NCBI GenBank assembly: GCA_945952065.1
Contig: CAMFGY010000001.1
Span: 62,001 to 126,000, forward strand
Direction: 5' to 3'
DNA: 64,000 bases
From: an uncultured Burkholderiales bacterium
GTDB taxonomy: Bacteria; Pseudomonadota; Gammaproteobacteria; Burkholderiales; Burkholderiaceae_C
The position numbers and the translations under genes were made by a program. Below, piece after piece: positions 18,300 through 27,174 of the stretch (positions are counted from its first letter, which is position 1; each line of letters starts with the position of its first letter). The notes beneath the pieces were generated by a model, which did not search any database, had not been told where the DNA came from, and saw nothing but the letters and a program-made list of their open reading frames with translations.

Positions 18300-18311
18300 G
18301 CTGCCGCCCGC

Positions 18312-19841
18312 TTATTGGCTGGTCGGCATCACAAACTCAGCCCCTTTGCTCACGCTCTCCGGCCAGCGCTGCATGACGCTCTTTTGCTTGGTATAGAAGC
18401 GCACGCCTTCTTCGCCATAGGCATGCAGATCGCCAAACAAGCTCTTCTTCCAGCCCCCAAAGCCATGCCAGGCCATGGGCACCGGGATGGGCACATTGAT
18501 CCCCACCATGCCCACCTGGACCCGGCGCACGAACTCGCGGGCGATGTGGCCATCGCTGGTGTAGCAGGCCACGCCATTGCCGTAGGCATGGTCGTTGACC
18601 AACTGCACGGCGGTGGCGAAGTCGGGCACGCGCACGCAGGCCAGCACCGGGCCAAAGATTTCTTCCTGGTAGATGCGCATCTCGGGTCTGACATGGTCAA
18701 ACAAGCTGCCACCGGTGAAAAAGCCTTGCTCATGACCTGCGACGACATGGCCCCGGCCGTCCACCACCAGTTGGGCCCCTTCTTCCACGCCGAGGCCGAT
18801 ATAACCCTCAATGCGCTCCAGGGCCTCGCGGGTGACGATGGGGCCCATCTCCGCGTCAAGCGCCATGCCGTTCTTGATCTTCAAAGCGCGCACCCGCTCG
18901 GCGAGCTTGGGCATGATGTGCTCAGCCACATCACCCACCAGCACAGCCACCGAAATCGCCATGCAACGCTCACCGGCGGAGCCATAGGCGGCCCCCACCA
19001 GGGCATCAATCGTTTGCTCAATATGGGCATCGGGCATCACCACCATATGGTTTTTGGCTCCGCCCAAGGCCTGCACCCGCTTGCCCATGGCCGCGCCGGT
19101 TTGATAAATGCTCTGGGCAATGGGGGTGGAGCCCACAAAGCTGAGCGCCTTCACGTCCGGGTGATGCAGCAAGCCTTCCACGGCCAGTTTGTCGCCCTGC
19201 AAGACATTGAAGACGCCATCGGGCAGGCCCGCCTGCTTGAGCAACTCGGCCACCAAGAGGCTGGGCGAGGGATCACGCTCGCTGGGCTTCAAGATGAAGG
19301 TATTGCCGGTGACGATGGCCAAGGGCGCCATCCACATCGGCACCATGAAGGGAAAGTTAAAGGGCGTGATGCCGGCCACAACGCCCAAGGGTTGGCGCAA
19401 GGTCCAGTTGTCCATGCCGGCCGACACTTGCTCGGTGTAATCGCCCTTGAGCAGCTGCGGGGCACCGCAGGCGAACTCGACGATGTCGATGCCGCGCGCC
19501 ACTTCGCCCAGCGCATCGGTGAAGACCTTGCCATGCTCGGCCGTGATCATGGCCGCCAATTCATCTTTGTGGGCCTGCAGCAGTTCCAGAAACTTGAACA
19601 TCACCCGCGCGCGCCGCAAAGGCGGTGCATCGGCCCAGGCCGGAAACGCCGCCACGGCCGACGCCACCGCCGCCTGCACATCGTCGGCGCTGGCCAATTG
19701 CACCTGCCGGGCCACTTGGCCGGTGGCCGGGTTGTAAACGGCTTGGCTGCGGCCCGAGCGGGCCGCCTGCTTGCGGCCCTGGATGAAGTGGCCAATGTCT
19801 TCGGCGCTGCTGTAGGCGGCCACCTGCGGGCTGTTGCTCAT
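18312..19841 (-). CDS. mmsA: CoA-acylating methylmalonate-semialdehyde dehydrogenase
   Basis: 509 residues, family length. The enzyme converts methylmalonate semialdehyde (or malonate semialdehyde) with CoA and NAD to propionyl-CoA (or acetyl-CoA) in valine, beta-alanine and inositol breakdown. Visible signatures are [17 protein letters not shown] with the oxyanion Asn near 163, LKPSERDPS, and the catalytic Cys293 in GSAGERCMA, the hallmark of the CoA-dependent branch. Other valine-pathway genes are absent nearby. It is divergent from a LysR gene with a strong dyad in the shared region, which suggests regulation by that protein. Confidence 0.94.
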   Translation of the reverse strand: MSNSPQVAAYSSAEDIGHFIQGRKQAARSGRSQAVYNPATGQVARQVQLASADDVQAAVASAVAAFPAWADAPPLRRARVMFKFLELLQAHKDELAAMITAEHGKVFTDALGEVARGIDIVEFACGAPQLLKGDYTEQVSAGMDNWTLRQPLGVVAGITPFNFPFMVPMWMAPLAIVTGNTFILKPSERDPSPSLLVAELLKQAGLPDGVFNVLQGDKLAVEGLLHHPDVKALSFVGSTPIAQSIYQTGAAMGKRVQALGGAKNHMVVMPDAHIEQTIDALVGAAYGSAGERCMAISVAVLVGDVAEHIMPKLAERVRALKIKNGMALDAEMGPIVTREALERIEGYIGLGVEEGAQLVVDGRGHVVAGHEQGFFTGGSLFDHVRPEMRIYQEEIFGPVLACVRVPDFATAVQLVNDHAYGNGVACYTSDGHIAREFVRRVQVGMVGINVPIPVPMAWHGFGGWKKSLFGDLHAYGEEGVRFYTKQKSVMQRWPESVSKGAEFVMPTSQ

Positions 19842-19913
19842 GCTGAGTTCTCCTGGGAATGCAGCGCAGTCTAGGCAGGCCCGCCCACCCTGCCAAGCCG
19901 GTTTCGGCGATTT

Positions 19914-19937
19914 GATTGTTCAATAATGTGAACAATC
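19914..19937. promoter_or_regulatory. Perfect dyad in mmsA-lysR intergenic region (probable LysR operator)
   Basis: GATTGTTC at 19914-19921 and GAACAATC at 19930-19937 are perfect 8-base arms separated by an AT-rich 8-base spacer. The right arm ends one base before the LysR start codon. A regulator bound here would block its own gene and could act on the divergent mmsA promoter. Confidence 0.65.
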
Positions 19938-20894
19938 ATGAGCACGCCTCCCGAACTCCGCCAAGACCTGCTGTGGGGCCAGCTGCATGCGCTCACGGTG
20001 ATTGCACAGCTCGGCAGCTTCACCAAGGCGGCGCAGCGCCTGGGCCTGTCCAAAGCTGCCATCAGCCAACGCATCCGTGAGTTGGAGCGCAGCATGGGCG
20101 TGACGCTGGTGGCGCGCACCACCCGCTCGGTGCGTTTGAGCGAGGCCGGCCAAGGCTTGGTCGAAGACACCGAAGCCAGCTTTGCGCACATCATGCAGGC
20201 CCTCCAGGCCAGGCGCGACGCCGTTGGGCAGGCGCGCGGCCTGTTGCGCGTGACCGCGCCGGTGGCCTTGGGACGCCAGCACATCGCGCCCGCGCTGCTG
20301 GGTTTCTTCCGGCGCTATCCCGAGATCCGCGTCGAGCTGGATTTGTCCGACCGCTTGGTGCCCTTGGCGCAAGAAGGCTTTGATCTGGCCTTGCGCCACT
20401 GCACGGCGCCGCCGGACAGCCATGTGGCGGTGAAGCTCTGTGACTCACGCGCCCTGCTGGTGGCCAGCCCGAGCTATCTCTTGCAAGCCGACGCCATCCA
20501 CCATCCTCAGCAGCTCAGTGAACAGGCCTGCCTGCCTTATCTGCGCCCCGGGCCCGCGGTTTGGTGGTTTGAAAAGAAAGCCGGCAAAGCCGCCGCGCCC
20601 GCCGAACGCCTGCGTGTGCCGGTGCAAGGGCCGCTGCGTGCCAGCAATAGCGAGATCTTGCGTGAGGCCGCTTTGGACGGCTTGGGGCTGGCCCTGCTGC
20701 CGGATTTCAGCGCCGCGCCGGCACTGCAAAGCGGGGCCTTGCGGGAGGTCTTGCCCGATTGGCGTCCGCTGGGATTTTTTGGCGAGGCCATTTATGCCAT
20801 CTACCCCTGGACCAGTCACACGCCTCGCCCCTTGCGGCTCTTGATCGAGCATCTGCAGCAGGTGTTGTCGCCTGGCTTTTTGTCCAATCGCTGA
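19938..20894 (+). CDS. LysR family transcriptional regulator (divergent from mmsA)
   Basis: 318 residues. The helix-turn-helix sits at about residues 15-70 (FTKAAQRLGLSKAAISQRIREL), followed by a CrgA-like effector domain (FRRYPEIRVELDLSDRLVPLAQEGFDLALR). It is transcribed away from mmsA across a 96-base gap that holds the 24-bp dyad, so it is the best candidate regulator of mmsA and of itself. With the dyad abutting the ATG there is little room for a normal leader. Confidence 0.92.
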   Translation: MSTPPELRQDLLWGQLHALTVIAQLGSFTKAAQRLGLSKAAISQRIRELERSMGVTLVARTTRSVRLSEAGQGLVEDTEASFAHIMQALQARRDAVGQARGLLRVTAPVALGRQHIAPALLGFFRRYPEIRVELDLSDRLVPLAQEGFDLALRHCTAPPDSHVAVKLCDSRALLVASPSYLLQADAIHHPQQLSEQACLPYLRPGPAVWWFEKKAGKAAAPAERLRVPVQGPLRASNSEILREAALDGLGLALLPDFSAAPALQSGALREVLPDWRPLGFFGEAIYAIYPWTSHTPRPLRLLIEHLQQVLSPGFLSNR

Positions 20895-20925
20895 AACGCC
20901 GGCCTGCTCCTCTTGGGCGAGGCAC

Positions 20926-20959
20926 AAAAAAAACGCCCACCTAGCAAGCCAGGTGGGCG
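20926..20959 (-). terminator. Intrinsic terminator, minus strand
   Basis: CGCCCACCT at 20934-20942 pairs perfectly with AGGTGGGCG at 20951-20959 around an 8-base loop. The A-run at 20926-20933 becomes eight Us on the minus transcript. There is no T-run on the plus side, so it is directional. Confidence 0.75.
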
Positions 20960-21075
20960 GTGAAAGTCCTCGAAAGGACGTCGTTGGGATCGGCGCAAGG
21001 CACTGGTTGCATGTCTTGCTTGTGGCCGACTGTAGAGACATGCGTCTGAGCCTGCCATCCCCACCAAGTGGGATG
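20926..21075 (-). ncRNA. Candidate structured small RNA with its own terminator
   Basis: Read on the minus strand, the segment offers four successive hairpins: CATCCCAC-TTG-GTGGGGATG (21056-21075), an 8-bp stem GCATGTCT/AGACATGC (21009-21016 with 21036-21043), GTCCT-TTCG-AGGAC (20966-20979) and a 9-bp GC-rich terminator followed by eight Ts. No minus-strand protein gene lies upstream that would need this terminator, because yecA at 21149 reads the other way. It does not match 6S, SRP, tmRNA or RNase P RNA by eye. No clear promoter was seen, so both the 5' end and the existence of the transcript are inference. Confidence 0.35.
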
Positions 21076-21148
21076 CCAGAAGTCACGCGCCCCCCCGCTG
21101 CCCGCCCCGGCTTTGCGGCCCACGCCCGATCAGCGGGACAATAGGGCC

Positions 21149-21940
21149 ATGAATCAAGCCAAGCCTCCTCGCTCTTTTGCCTCGCGCCCTGCGGCGCGTG
21201 CCACGGCCCCACATGGCAGCGCGCCGCGCAAGCCTGCTGCCGCCAGCAAGCCCACGCCGCCGGCGCCAGTGCGTCCGCTGGACGAAGCCGAAATGGACCA
21301 GTTGCAAGACATGCTGGACCGGGTGCCCGCACCTTTGGAGCCCTTGGACGTCAGCATGTTGGATGGCTTCTTGGTGGGCGTTTTGCTGCAGCCCAAGGCG
21401 GTGCCGACCTTCGAATGGTCACGCCATGTGCTGGATGCGGAAGAAGGCCGCAGCCCGCCCGCAGGCTTTGACAGCAAGAGCTTGATGGCTCTGGTCAAGC
21501 GCCGCTATCAGCAATTGAATCAGGCCATCACCCAGCGCCAATGGTTTGACCCCTGGGTGTTTGAGCTGGCCAGTGAATACGAAGACGAGGACGAGGGCGA
21601 GCCAGAAGAGTCCGACCCCTCAGAGGTGCTGTTCCCCTGGGTCGCCGGCTTTTCATTGGCCTGCGAGCTCTTCCCCGAGTTGATGCACAAAAACGCGACC
21701 GATCTTTTGGAGCCGCTGGCAGCGATCTTTCGCCATATCGACCCCGAAGACCTGGAAGACGCCGACGATTTGCTCGAAGAGATCGAGTCCTTGGAGCCCG
21801 CCGCGAATCTGGAAGAAGCGGTGGAGAGCTTGGTCAGCGCCTGCCTGATGTTGGCCGATGTGTCACGCCCCCTGGCCAAGCCCGAAGCAGCACGGCGCCC
21901 GCCGGTACGCCGCGGCCCACCGCCGCGCGGGCGGTACTGA
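21149..21940 (+). CDS. YecA/UPF0149 family protein without SEC-C tail
   Basis: 263 residues from the ATG at 21149. A basic Ala/Pro/Arg-rich leader covers about residues 1-45; then comes the YecA (UPF0149) domain with LQDMLDRVPAPLEPLDVSMLDGFLVGVLLQP and the Trp-rich WFDPWVFEL, an acidic EDEDEGEPEES run, and a basic PPVRRGPPPRGRY end. Unlike the other two YecA genes in this window it lacks the C-terminal cysteine-rich SEC-C zinc motif. YecA-type proteins have been linked to ribosome-associated or SecA-related functions, but the role of this one is unknown. Confidence 0.85.
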   Translation: MNQAKPPRSFASRPAARATAPHGSAPRKPAAASKPTPPAPVRPLDEAEMDQLQDMLDRVPAPLEPLDVSMLDGFLVGVLLQPKAVPTFEWSRHVLDAEEGRSPPAGFDSKSLMALVKRRYQQLNQAITQRQWFDPWVFELASEYEDEDEGEPEESDPSEVLFPWVAGFSLACELFPELMHKNATDLLEPLAAIFRHIDPEDLEDADDLLEEIESLEPAANLEEAVESLVSACLMLADVSRPLAKPEAARRPPVRRGPPPRGRY

Positions 21941-21992
21941 GCACCCCGACCTCGGCGGGAGGGCTGGCTGACTGGCGGCCTGCAAGCTCAGA

Positions 21993-23027
21993 TCAAGCGG
22001 GTTGGCGACGCCGAGCGACCCAGGCCAGCAGAGCCAAACCGCTGAGCCACAGAGCATAGGTGGCGGGCTCCGGAATGGCGCTGGGGATGTTGCCCGTGAA
22101 GCCGTTCCAAGTGATCTTGCCGCCTTGGTTCAGCTGATTGACCAGCACCGAACCCTGGATGGTGTCGAAATTATTCAGCGTGGCATAGGGTGCCAGGATC
22201 ACACCGCCGAAGGAGTCGCGAAGGGTGAGATCGGTGGCTTGGTGGAAGTTCCAAATCACCTTGCTGCCCAGCTCTGAAGCGCTGCCATTCAAGAATTTGC
22301 TGGCGAAGTCCAGGCTGGTCTCGTCCACATTGAAGATCACCGTGTTGGCCCCCTTCAAGTCAAAGGCGAACTCGCCTTTGGAGAAGACCTGTTTGTCCAG
22401 ACTACTCAGGTCAAACACGGCCAGCCCTTGGCTGTTGGCCACGGCGCTGAAGGTCACGCGTTGGCCCTGGCCGCCCTCGTTGATGTTCACAGTGCTGCCC
22501 GTGCTGCCCAGCTGACTCAAGGCGCTGGAGAGGTTTTTGATTTCGGTCGCAAAGTTGGTGCTGGTGGCGGCCTGAGCGGCAGCCGTGGCCTGGCTGAGTT
22601 TGCCGCCATTGAACTGGTTGTTGGCGCTGGGCCCGGCCACATAGCTCGGTCCGTTGAAGTGATTGTTGGCCGCCGCGCCGAGCACCGAGCTGCTGCCTTG
22701 GATAACACGGCTGTCGCTCATGCTGCCCATCACCACGGCGCCCTGGTGGTGCACCTGCACCCCGTTGGCTGAGCCCATCACAGTCAGCCCGGCATAGTCA
22801 GAGCTGCCCAAAGCGCCGGGCCACATGCCGAACTTACCGCCGCCCAGGCTGCCGCCGATAAAGCTACGCCCGTCCACCTGTTGCTGACTGGACACTGCAT
22901 TGCCCAGCGTGACCAAATTGAACTGGCTCAGGATTTGCTGTGCCGACAGGGGCGCTGCAGCGGAGGCCGTGGCGGCCACTGCCGTCAAAGAGAGAAAAGT
23001 GGTGAAGGGGCGGATCGACGCTTTCAT
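21993..23027 (-). CDS. Choice-of-anchor A family PEP-CTERM protein
   Basis: 344 residues from the ATG at 23027, chosen because GAGGAG lies just upstream. A Sec signal peptide (to about residue 25) is followed by the choice-of-anchor A domain (about 35-310), rich in Gly, Asn and Ser, beginning QFNLVTLGNAVSSQQQVDGRSFIGG. The C-terminus is a PEP-CTERM sorting signal: IPEPATYALWLSGLALL, a hydrophobic helix and a terminal ARRR cluster. Exosortase is expected to cleave it and release or anchor the protein at the surface, often with exopolysaccharide. A sigma-54-like promoter lies at 23059-23074. Confidence 0.92.
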   Translation of the reverse strand: MKASIRPFTTFLSLTAVAATASAAAPLSAQQILSQFNLVTLGNAVSSQQQVDGRSFIGGSLGGGKFGMWPGALGSSDYAGLTVMGSANGVQVHHQGAVVMGSMSDSRVIQGSSSVLGAAANNHFNGPSYVAGPSANNQFNGGKLSQATAAAQAATSTNFATEIKNLSSALSQLGSTGSTVNINEGGQGQRVTFSAVANSQGLAVFDLSSLDKQVFSKGEFAFDLKGANTVIFNVDETSLDFASKFLNGSASELGSKVIWNFHQATDLTLRDSFGGVILAPYATLNNFDTIQGSVLVNQLNQGGKITWNGFTGNIPSAIPEPATYALWLSGLALLAWVARRRQPA

Positions 23028-23058
23028 GCAACTCCTCATCAAGGGTTAACCCTGAGTT

Positions 23059-23074
23059 TGCCTGAAAACAGCCA
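23059..23074 (-). promoter_or_regulatory. Sigma-54-like -24/-12 promoter before PEP-CTERM gene
   Basis: On the minus strand TGGCTGTTTTCAGGCA has the invariant GG and GC dinucleotides exactly ten bases apart, preceded by T, as in RpoN promoters; the -12 box is imperfect (AGGC rather than TTGC). The expected transcript start near 23048 would leave a leader of about 20 bases holding the GAGGAG site. Perfect 12-bp palindromes flank it at 23042-23053 and 23085-23096. Confidence 0.45.
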
Positions 23075-23154
23075 AATCCTATGGAGAGCTAGCTCTAATT
23101 TCAGCAGCGCGGGGTCGAACAAATAACGCTGGCGCCGCCGCATCTGCGGCGAAC

Positions 23155-24486
23155 TCAGGCGCCAAACACTCGCGCAGCGTGCAATCCCAAGCCTGTTGCC
23201 ACCGAAGCGAAACGATCGCCGCGCACCTGCACTGCCGCTGGGTAGTCCGCCGCAATCCGCTCGGCCAACAAGCGCAGGCCGGTGGAGCCCCCGGTGAAAT
23301 AAAGGGCGTCGATCTGCGAGGCTTGCAAACCCGCTTGCGCCACCGCCTCGCGCCCCGCTTGAGCGATGCGCTCGATATCGGCCCCCATGGCCTGCACCGC
23401 CACGGCTTCGGTCAAGGTAATTTGCAAGCCTTGTTCCACCACACCGAGGTCGATGAGGGTGTCGCCGCCCTGGGCCACAGCGATCTTGGCGGCTTCAGCG
23501 CGTGCGGCCAATTCATGACCCAGATGCTCTTCCACCACCGTCATCAAACGCTGGTGATGCTGCAAATTGCCGTAGAAGCTGCGCATATTGCGCAACTCTG
23601 CGACCCGCAACGGGCTGTACACGGTGTTGATCAAATGCCAGGTCGCCAAGTCAAAGTAAACGCCGCTGGGCACCTCACGCGCCGGCGCTCCCGGACGCTC
23701 GGGGCCAAACGAGCGATAGCCGAATTCGCGCAAAACACTGGCCAGCTCGACGTGGCGGTCAAAGTCCGTGCCCGCGATATGCACGCCATGATTGGCCAGG
23801 ATGTCGTCGCGCCGGTCCACCCGCTGCATGCGTTGCGGCCCCACACGCACCACAGAAAAGTCCGAGGTGCCGCCGCCGATGTCTGCGACCAAGACAATTT
23901 GTTCGCGCTGGCTGTGCTGCTCAAAGTCAAAGGCCGCAGCGATGGGCTCAAACTGGAACTGCACTTCCTCAAAGCCCACAGCGCGCGCCGCTTGCTCCAA
24001 AGAGGCCTGGGCCGCCGCGTCACGCGCCGGCTCACCGTCCACAAAAAACACAGGACGGCCCAGCACCACTTGATTCAAGCCCAGGGCGCGCCCTTCGGCC
24101 TGGGCCGAGGCCATGGCGGTTTGCCGCAAGCGTTTCAGATAGCCCGACAAGATGTCTAGGTATTTGACGCCACGCCCGCCGCCCACATCGGTGGTTTGAT
24201 CGATCAGGCCGGAGCCCAGGATGCTCTTCATCGAGCGCATCAAGCGGCCGTCGATGCCCTCTACATAAGCCGCCATCGCCGCCCGCCCAAAAGCCCGCGG
24301 CGGGCCATCGGCATCGTGACGACCTTCAACGAAATAGAACACCGCCGTCGGCATGGTGACCTGGCCCGCTTCCAACGCCACCAAGCGCATGCCACCGCTG
24401 CCGTCTTGCTTGGGAACAGCAATGGCGGAATTGGAGGTGCCAAAGTCAATGGCGCAAAACGAAGATGTGGGCGGGGTGCTGGGCAT
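23155..24486 (-). CDS. YegD-like Hsp70 family protein
   Basis: 443 residues containing an actin/Hsp70 ATPase core but no peptide-binding domain, as in YegD. Nucleotide-binding motifs are FCAIDFGTSNSAIAV near the N-terminus, VADIGGGTSDFSVV near residue 210 and YFTGGSTGLRLL near 390. It is cytosolic, and the true function of YegD-type chaperones is not established. No DnaJ or GrpE gene is adjacent. It lies upstream of the PEP-CTERM gene on the same strand, but the 127-base gap with its own promoter-like signals argues against an operon. Confidence 0.9.
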   Translation of the reverse strand: MPSTPPTSSFCAIDFGTSNSAIAVPKQDGSGGMRLVALEAGQVTMPTAVFYFVEGRHDADGPPRAFGRAAMAAYVEGIDGRLMRSMKSILGSGLIDQTTDVGGGRGVKYLDILSGYLKRLRQTAMASAQAEGRALGLNQVVLGRPVFFVDGEPARDAAAQASLEQAARAVGFEEVQFQFEPIAAAFDFEQHSQREQIVLVADIGGGTSDFSVVRVGPQRMQRVDRRDDILANHGVHIAGTDFDRHVELASVLREFGYRSFGPERPGAPAREVPSGVYFDLATWHLINTVYSPLRVAELRNMRSFYGNLQHHQRLMTVVEEHLGHELAARAEAAKIAVAQGGDTLIDLGVVEQGLQITLTEAVAVQAMGADIERIAQAGREAVAQAGLQASQIDALYFTGGSTGLRLLAERIAADYPAAVQVRGDRFASVATGLGLHAARVFGA

Positions 24487-24567
24487 GGTGGGCTGGGGCG
24501 AAAGGGGCGCGGATTGTACGCCGCCCCCCGGTCACGCCCGGCCTACCGCAGCCAACTGCCGCAGGCA

Positions 24568-25842
24568 TCAAGCGCCGTAGAAGCCGAAATCCAAAGGGGG
24601 GCGGCGGCCAGCCATCAACTCAGCCATGGCATGGCCCGAACCCGCGCCATGGGTCCAGCCCAGCGTGCCATGGCCGGCATTGATCCACAAATTGGAGGCC
24701 TTCTTGCTGCGGCCGATGTAGGGGATGTTGGTCGGCGTGCTGGGCCGCAAACCGGTCCAGTAATTGGTTTCGCTCAGGTCGGCCACGCCAGGGAACAGCT
24801 CTTCATAGCGCTTCACCAAGGCCTCGCAGCGCACCCGCGAGGTGGGCCGACTCAGATCGGAATCAAAGCCACAGAGCTCAGCCGTCCCGGCGATGCGAAT
24901 GCTGTCGCCCAGGCGCGAGATGGCGATCTTGCGGGTGTCATCGAGCAAGCTGACCACGCTGGCTTGCTCGGGCTTTTTCAGCTTCAAGGTGGCGGAATAG
25001 CCCTTGGCGGGATAGATGTTCAAGAACTCGCCCAGCGGACGCACCAAAGCCGGGGTGTAGGACCCCATGGCCGCCACAAACGCATCGGCCTTGAGCTCAC
25101 GCTTTTTGCCGCTGCGCACATCTGCAATTTGCACCGCATCGATCGCTTGCCCTTGGCGAGAGAGTTGCAAGACCTCATGCTCATACAAGAAGGTCGCCCC
25201 ACGTTCGACACAGAGCTTGGCCAGCTTTTGTGTGAAGACGCAGGCGTCACCGGACTCATCGCTGGGGGTGAAGGTGCCGCCGTGGATACTGCGTCCAAAA
25301 GCCGCCAGCGCGGGCTCGATCTTCAGCACCTCGTCGCGGTTCAACACACGGCGGTCCACGCCATGGCGGCGCATGATCTCGGCGCCCGCTGCGCCGGCCT
25401 CAAAATCCGCCTGCGAGGAGAAGAAGTGCAGGATGCCGCGTTCCAGGCGGTTGTACTCAATGCCGGTTTGAGCCACCAAGCCCTTCAGAGACTCATGGCT
25501 GTAGCGGCCGAGTTGCACCAACTGTTCCACATTGCGCTCAAAAGCCGCCGTGGTGCACTGGGTCAAAAAGGTCAAGCCCCAGATCCACTGCTTGGGATCC
25601 AAGCTGGGGCGAAACAGCAGCGGCGAGTCATCCCGCAGCAGCCATTTGGCGACCTTGAAGGGCGCACCCGCATTGGCCCAGGGTTCGCAAAAGCTCACCG
25701 AGATCTGCGCGCCATTGGCAAAGCTGGTTTCCAAGGCTGCATCGGCCTGGCGATCCACCACCGTCACCTCATGGCCCTGCTCCAGCAAGTACCAAGCGGT
25801 ACTGACACCGATGATGCCGGCACCCAATACGACGACTTTCAT
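24568..25842 (-). CDS. dadA: D-amino acid dehydrogenase
   Basis: 424 residues from the ATG at 25842, close to the usual DadA length. The N-terminal dinucleotide motif VVVLGAGIIGVSTAWYLLEQG binds FAD; DadA-type blocks are SFANGAQISVSFCEPWANAGAP, WTGLRPSTPTNIPYIGRS and the C-terminal NAGHGTLGWTHGAGSG. It oxidises D-amino acids, chiefly D-alanine, to keto acids and passes electrons to the respiratory chain at the inner membrane. No dadX racemase lies beside it. It is divergent from an ArgP-like LysR gene. Confidence 0.93.
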   Translation of the reverse strand: MKVVVLGAGIIGVSTAWYLLEQGHEVTVVDRQADAALETSFANGAQISVSFCEPWANAGAPFKVAKWLLRDDSPLLFRPSLDPKQWIWGLTFLTQCTTAAFERNVEQLVQLGRYSHESLKGLVAQTGIEYNRLERGILHFFSSQADFEAGAAGAEIMRRHGVDRRVLNRDEVLKIEPALAAFGRSIHGGTFTPSDESGDACVFTQKLAKLCVERGATFLYEHEVLQLSRQGQAIDAVQIADVRSGKKRELKADAFVAAMGSYTPALVRPLGEFLNIYPAKGYSATLKLKKPEQASVVSLLDDTRKIAISRLGDSIRIAGTAELCGFDSDLSRPTSRVRCEALVKRYEELFPGVADLSETNYWTGLRPSTPTNIPYIGRSKKASNLWINAGHGTLGWTHGAGSGHAMAELMAGRRPPLDFGFYGA

Positions 25843-26017
25843 AGCGACTCCTGCCGGCCCCTTGTGGACCACGCTTGTTTTTAAACCCAGAAGGAATATC
25901 GGCCAAGCCCTGCCTGCTCTGCAGCCTCTTGTACCGGCGAATGGGGGCGGATTGTCGGCAGGCTCCGGTGAAACCAGAAGACGAATTAATATTTCTCTGG
26001 ATACATTAGAAGAACTT

Positions 26018-26947
26018 ATGAAAGACCTTGACTCAGCGGGCCTCGATTGCCTCGCGGCCTTGGCCGACGAGCGCAGTTTTGAACGCGCCGCCCAGCGCCT
26101 CAACATCACCCAGAGTGCGATTTCGCAACGCCTGCGCAGCCTGGAGTCGCAAGTGGGTCAGCTCTTGGTGGTGCGTTCGCGGCCCTTGCGGCTGACCGAG
26201 CCGGGCAAGATCTTGCTGCGCTTTGCGCGCCAGCTGGCGGCCTTGCGCACCGATGTGGCCCGGGAGTTGGGCGCACCCGCCACACCCAATGAACGCATCG
26301 CCATTGCCGTGAATGCCGACAGCCTTGCCACCTGGGTGCTGCCGGCGCTGGACGCGGTGGTGCAACAGGGGCTGGAACAAGGCTTCGGCCTGGAGTTGGT
26401 GGTCGACGACCAAGACTTCACCCATGACTGGTTGCGCCAAGGGGAAGTGCTGGGCTGCGTGAGCACCGTGCGCCAAGCCCTGCGAGGCTGCTGGGTGCAG
26501 CCTTTGGGTGTGATGCGCTATGTGGCCGTGGCCAGCCCGGAATTCATGCGCAAACGGCTGCCAGAGGGGCTCAATGGCAGCAACTTTGCCAACACGCCTT
26601 TTTTGGTGTTCAACCGCAAGGACGACTGCCAAGTGCAATGGGTCGCCAAGGCTTTTGGTTTGCGCACCCCCCGATTGCAAGAGCGCTACGTGCCTTCCAG
26701 CGAGGCGATTGTGCGCGCAGTCTGCAAGGGCTGGGGGGTGGGGGTGGTGCCTGAGTTACAGGTCCGGGCTTTGATTGCCAGCGGCGATTTGTTGGCACTG
26801 CGACCGGAATTGAGCGTGGACGTCACGCTGTATTGGCACCAGTGGAAGCTGCTGTCCGATCTGGTGGCTGCGCCAACGCGTGTGGCCTTGCTGGACCAAA
26901 TTGGCCAGGCCTTGGCGGCAGGCGCCAAGGCCGACTTGGCTCATTGA
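26018..26947 (+). CDS. LysR family regulator of the ArgP/IciA type
   Basis: 309 residues from the ATG at 26018. The DNA-binding part reads ERSFERAAQRLNITQSAISQRLRSLE, close to ArgP, and the effector domain keeps the ArgP-like NADSLATWVLPAL and VFNRKDDCQ blocks. In other bacteria ArgP controls amino-acid export and metabolism. Here the divergent neighbour is dadA rather than argO, so control of D-amino acid breakdown is a reasonable inference. The 175-base gap contains an AT-rich stretch (around 25983-25996) suited to operator or promoter use. Its 3' end overlaps the next small gene by seven bases. Confidence 0.88.
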   Translation: MKDLDSAGLDCLAALADERSFERAAQRLNITQSAISQRLRSLESQVGQLLVVRSRPLRLTEPGKILLRFARQLAALRTDVARELGAPATPNERIAIAVNADSLATWVLPALDAVVQQGLEQGFGLELVVDDQDFTHDWLRQGEVLGCVSTVRQALRGCWVQPLGVMRYVAVASPEFMRKRLPEGLNGSNFANTPFLVFNRKDDCQVQWVAKAFGLRTPRLQERYVPSSEAIVRAVCKGWGVGVVPELQVRALIASGDLLALRPELSVDVTLYWHQWKLLSDLVAAPTRVALLDQIGQALAAGAKADLAH

Positions 26948-27174
26948 GTTTCGAAGCGGGCTGAGGCTTTCACCGGGCGCTGCGCTGCGGAAGCCGCCTC
27001 AGACGGTGTATGCAAGGTACGGATGCGCAGCGCTTGAGTGCTGGCGTCTGCGACCCAACGGTACGGCGAGGAATGCTTTTCCTTTTGATCGACCAAGCTT
27101 CCCAGCCACACCGCGCAGCTCACCACCAAGCCAATGACGCCATAGGCGAACCATTTCATAAACATGGTGCTCAT
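26941..27174 (-). CDS. Small single-span membrane protein
   Basis: 77 residues from the ATG at 27174. One transmembrane helix (about residues 6-25, FAYGVIGLVVSCAVWLGSLV) is followed by a charged tail of about 50 residues. Coding potential is moderate; the reading frame is clean and converges with the ArgP-like gene. No family is recognised. It could be a spurious frame, but the membrane helix close to the start favours a real small protein. Confidence 0.45.
   Translation of the reverse strand: MSTMFMKWFAYGVIGLVVSCAVWLGSLVDQKEKHSSPYRWVADASTQALRIRTLHTPSEAASAAQRPVKASARFETQ

Noticed and set aside
18315-19874. 519-codon plus-strand frame opposite mmsA
   Set aside because: Complement shadow of a clear aldehyde dehydrogenase. 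The translated product is His- and Gly-rich with no fold-like pattern.
20926-21075. 6S, SRP or RNase P RNA for the structured segment
   Set aside because: The size and conserved core sequences of those RNAs are not present, so it was left as an unclassified candidate.
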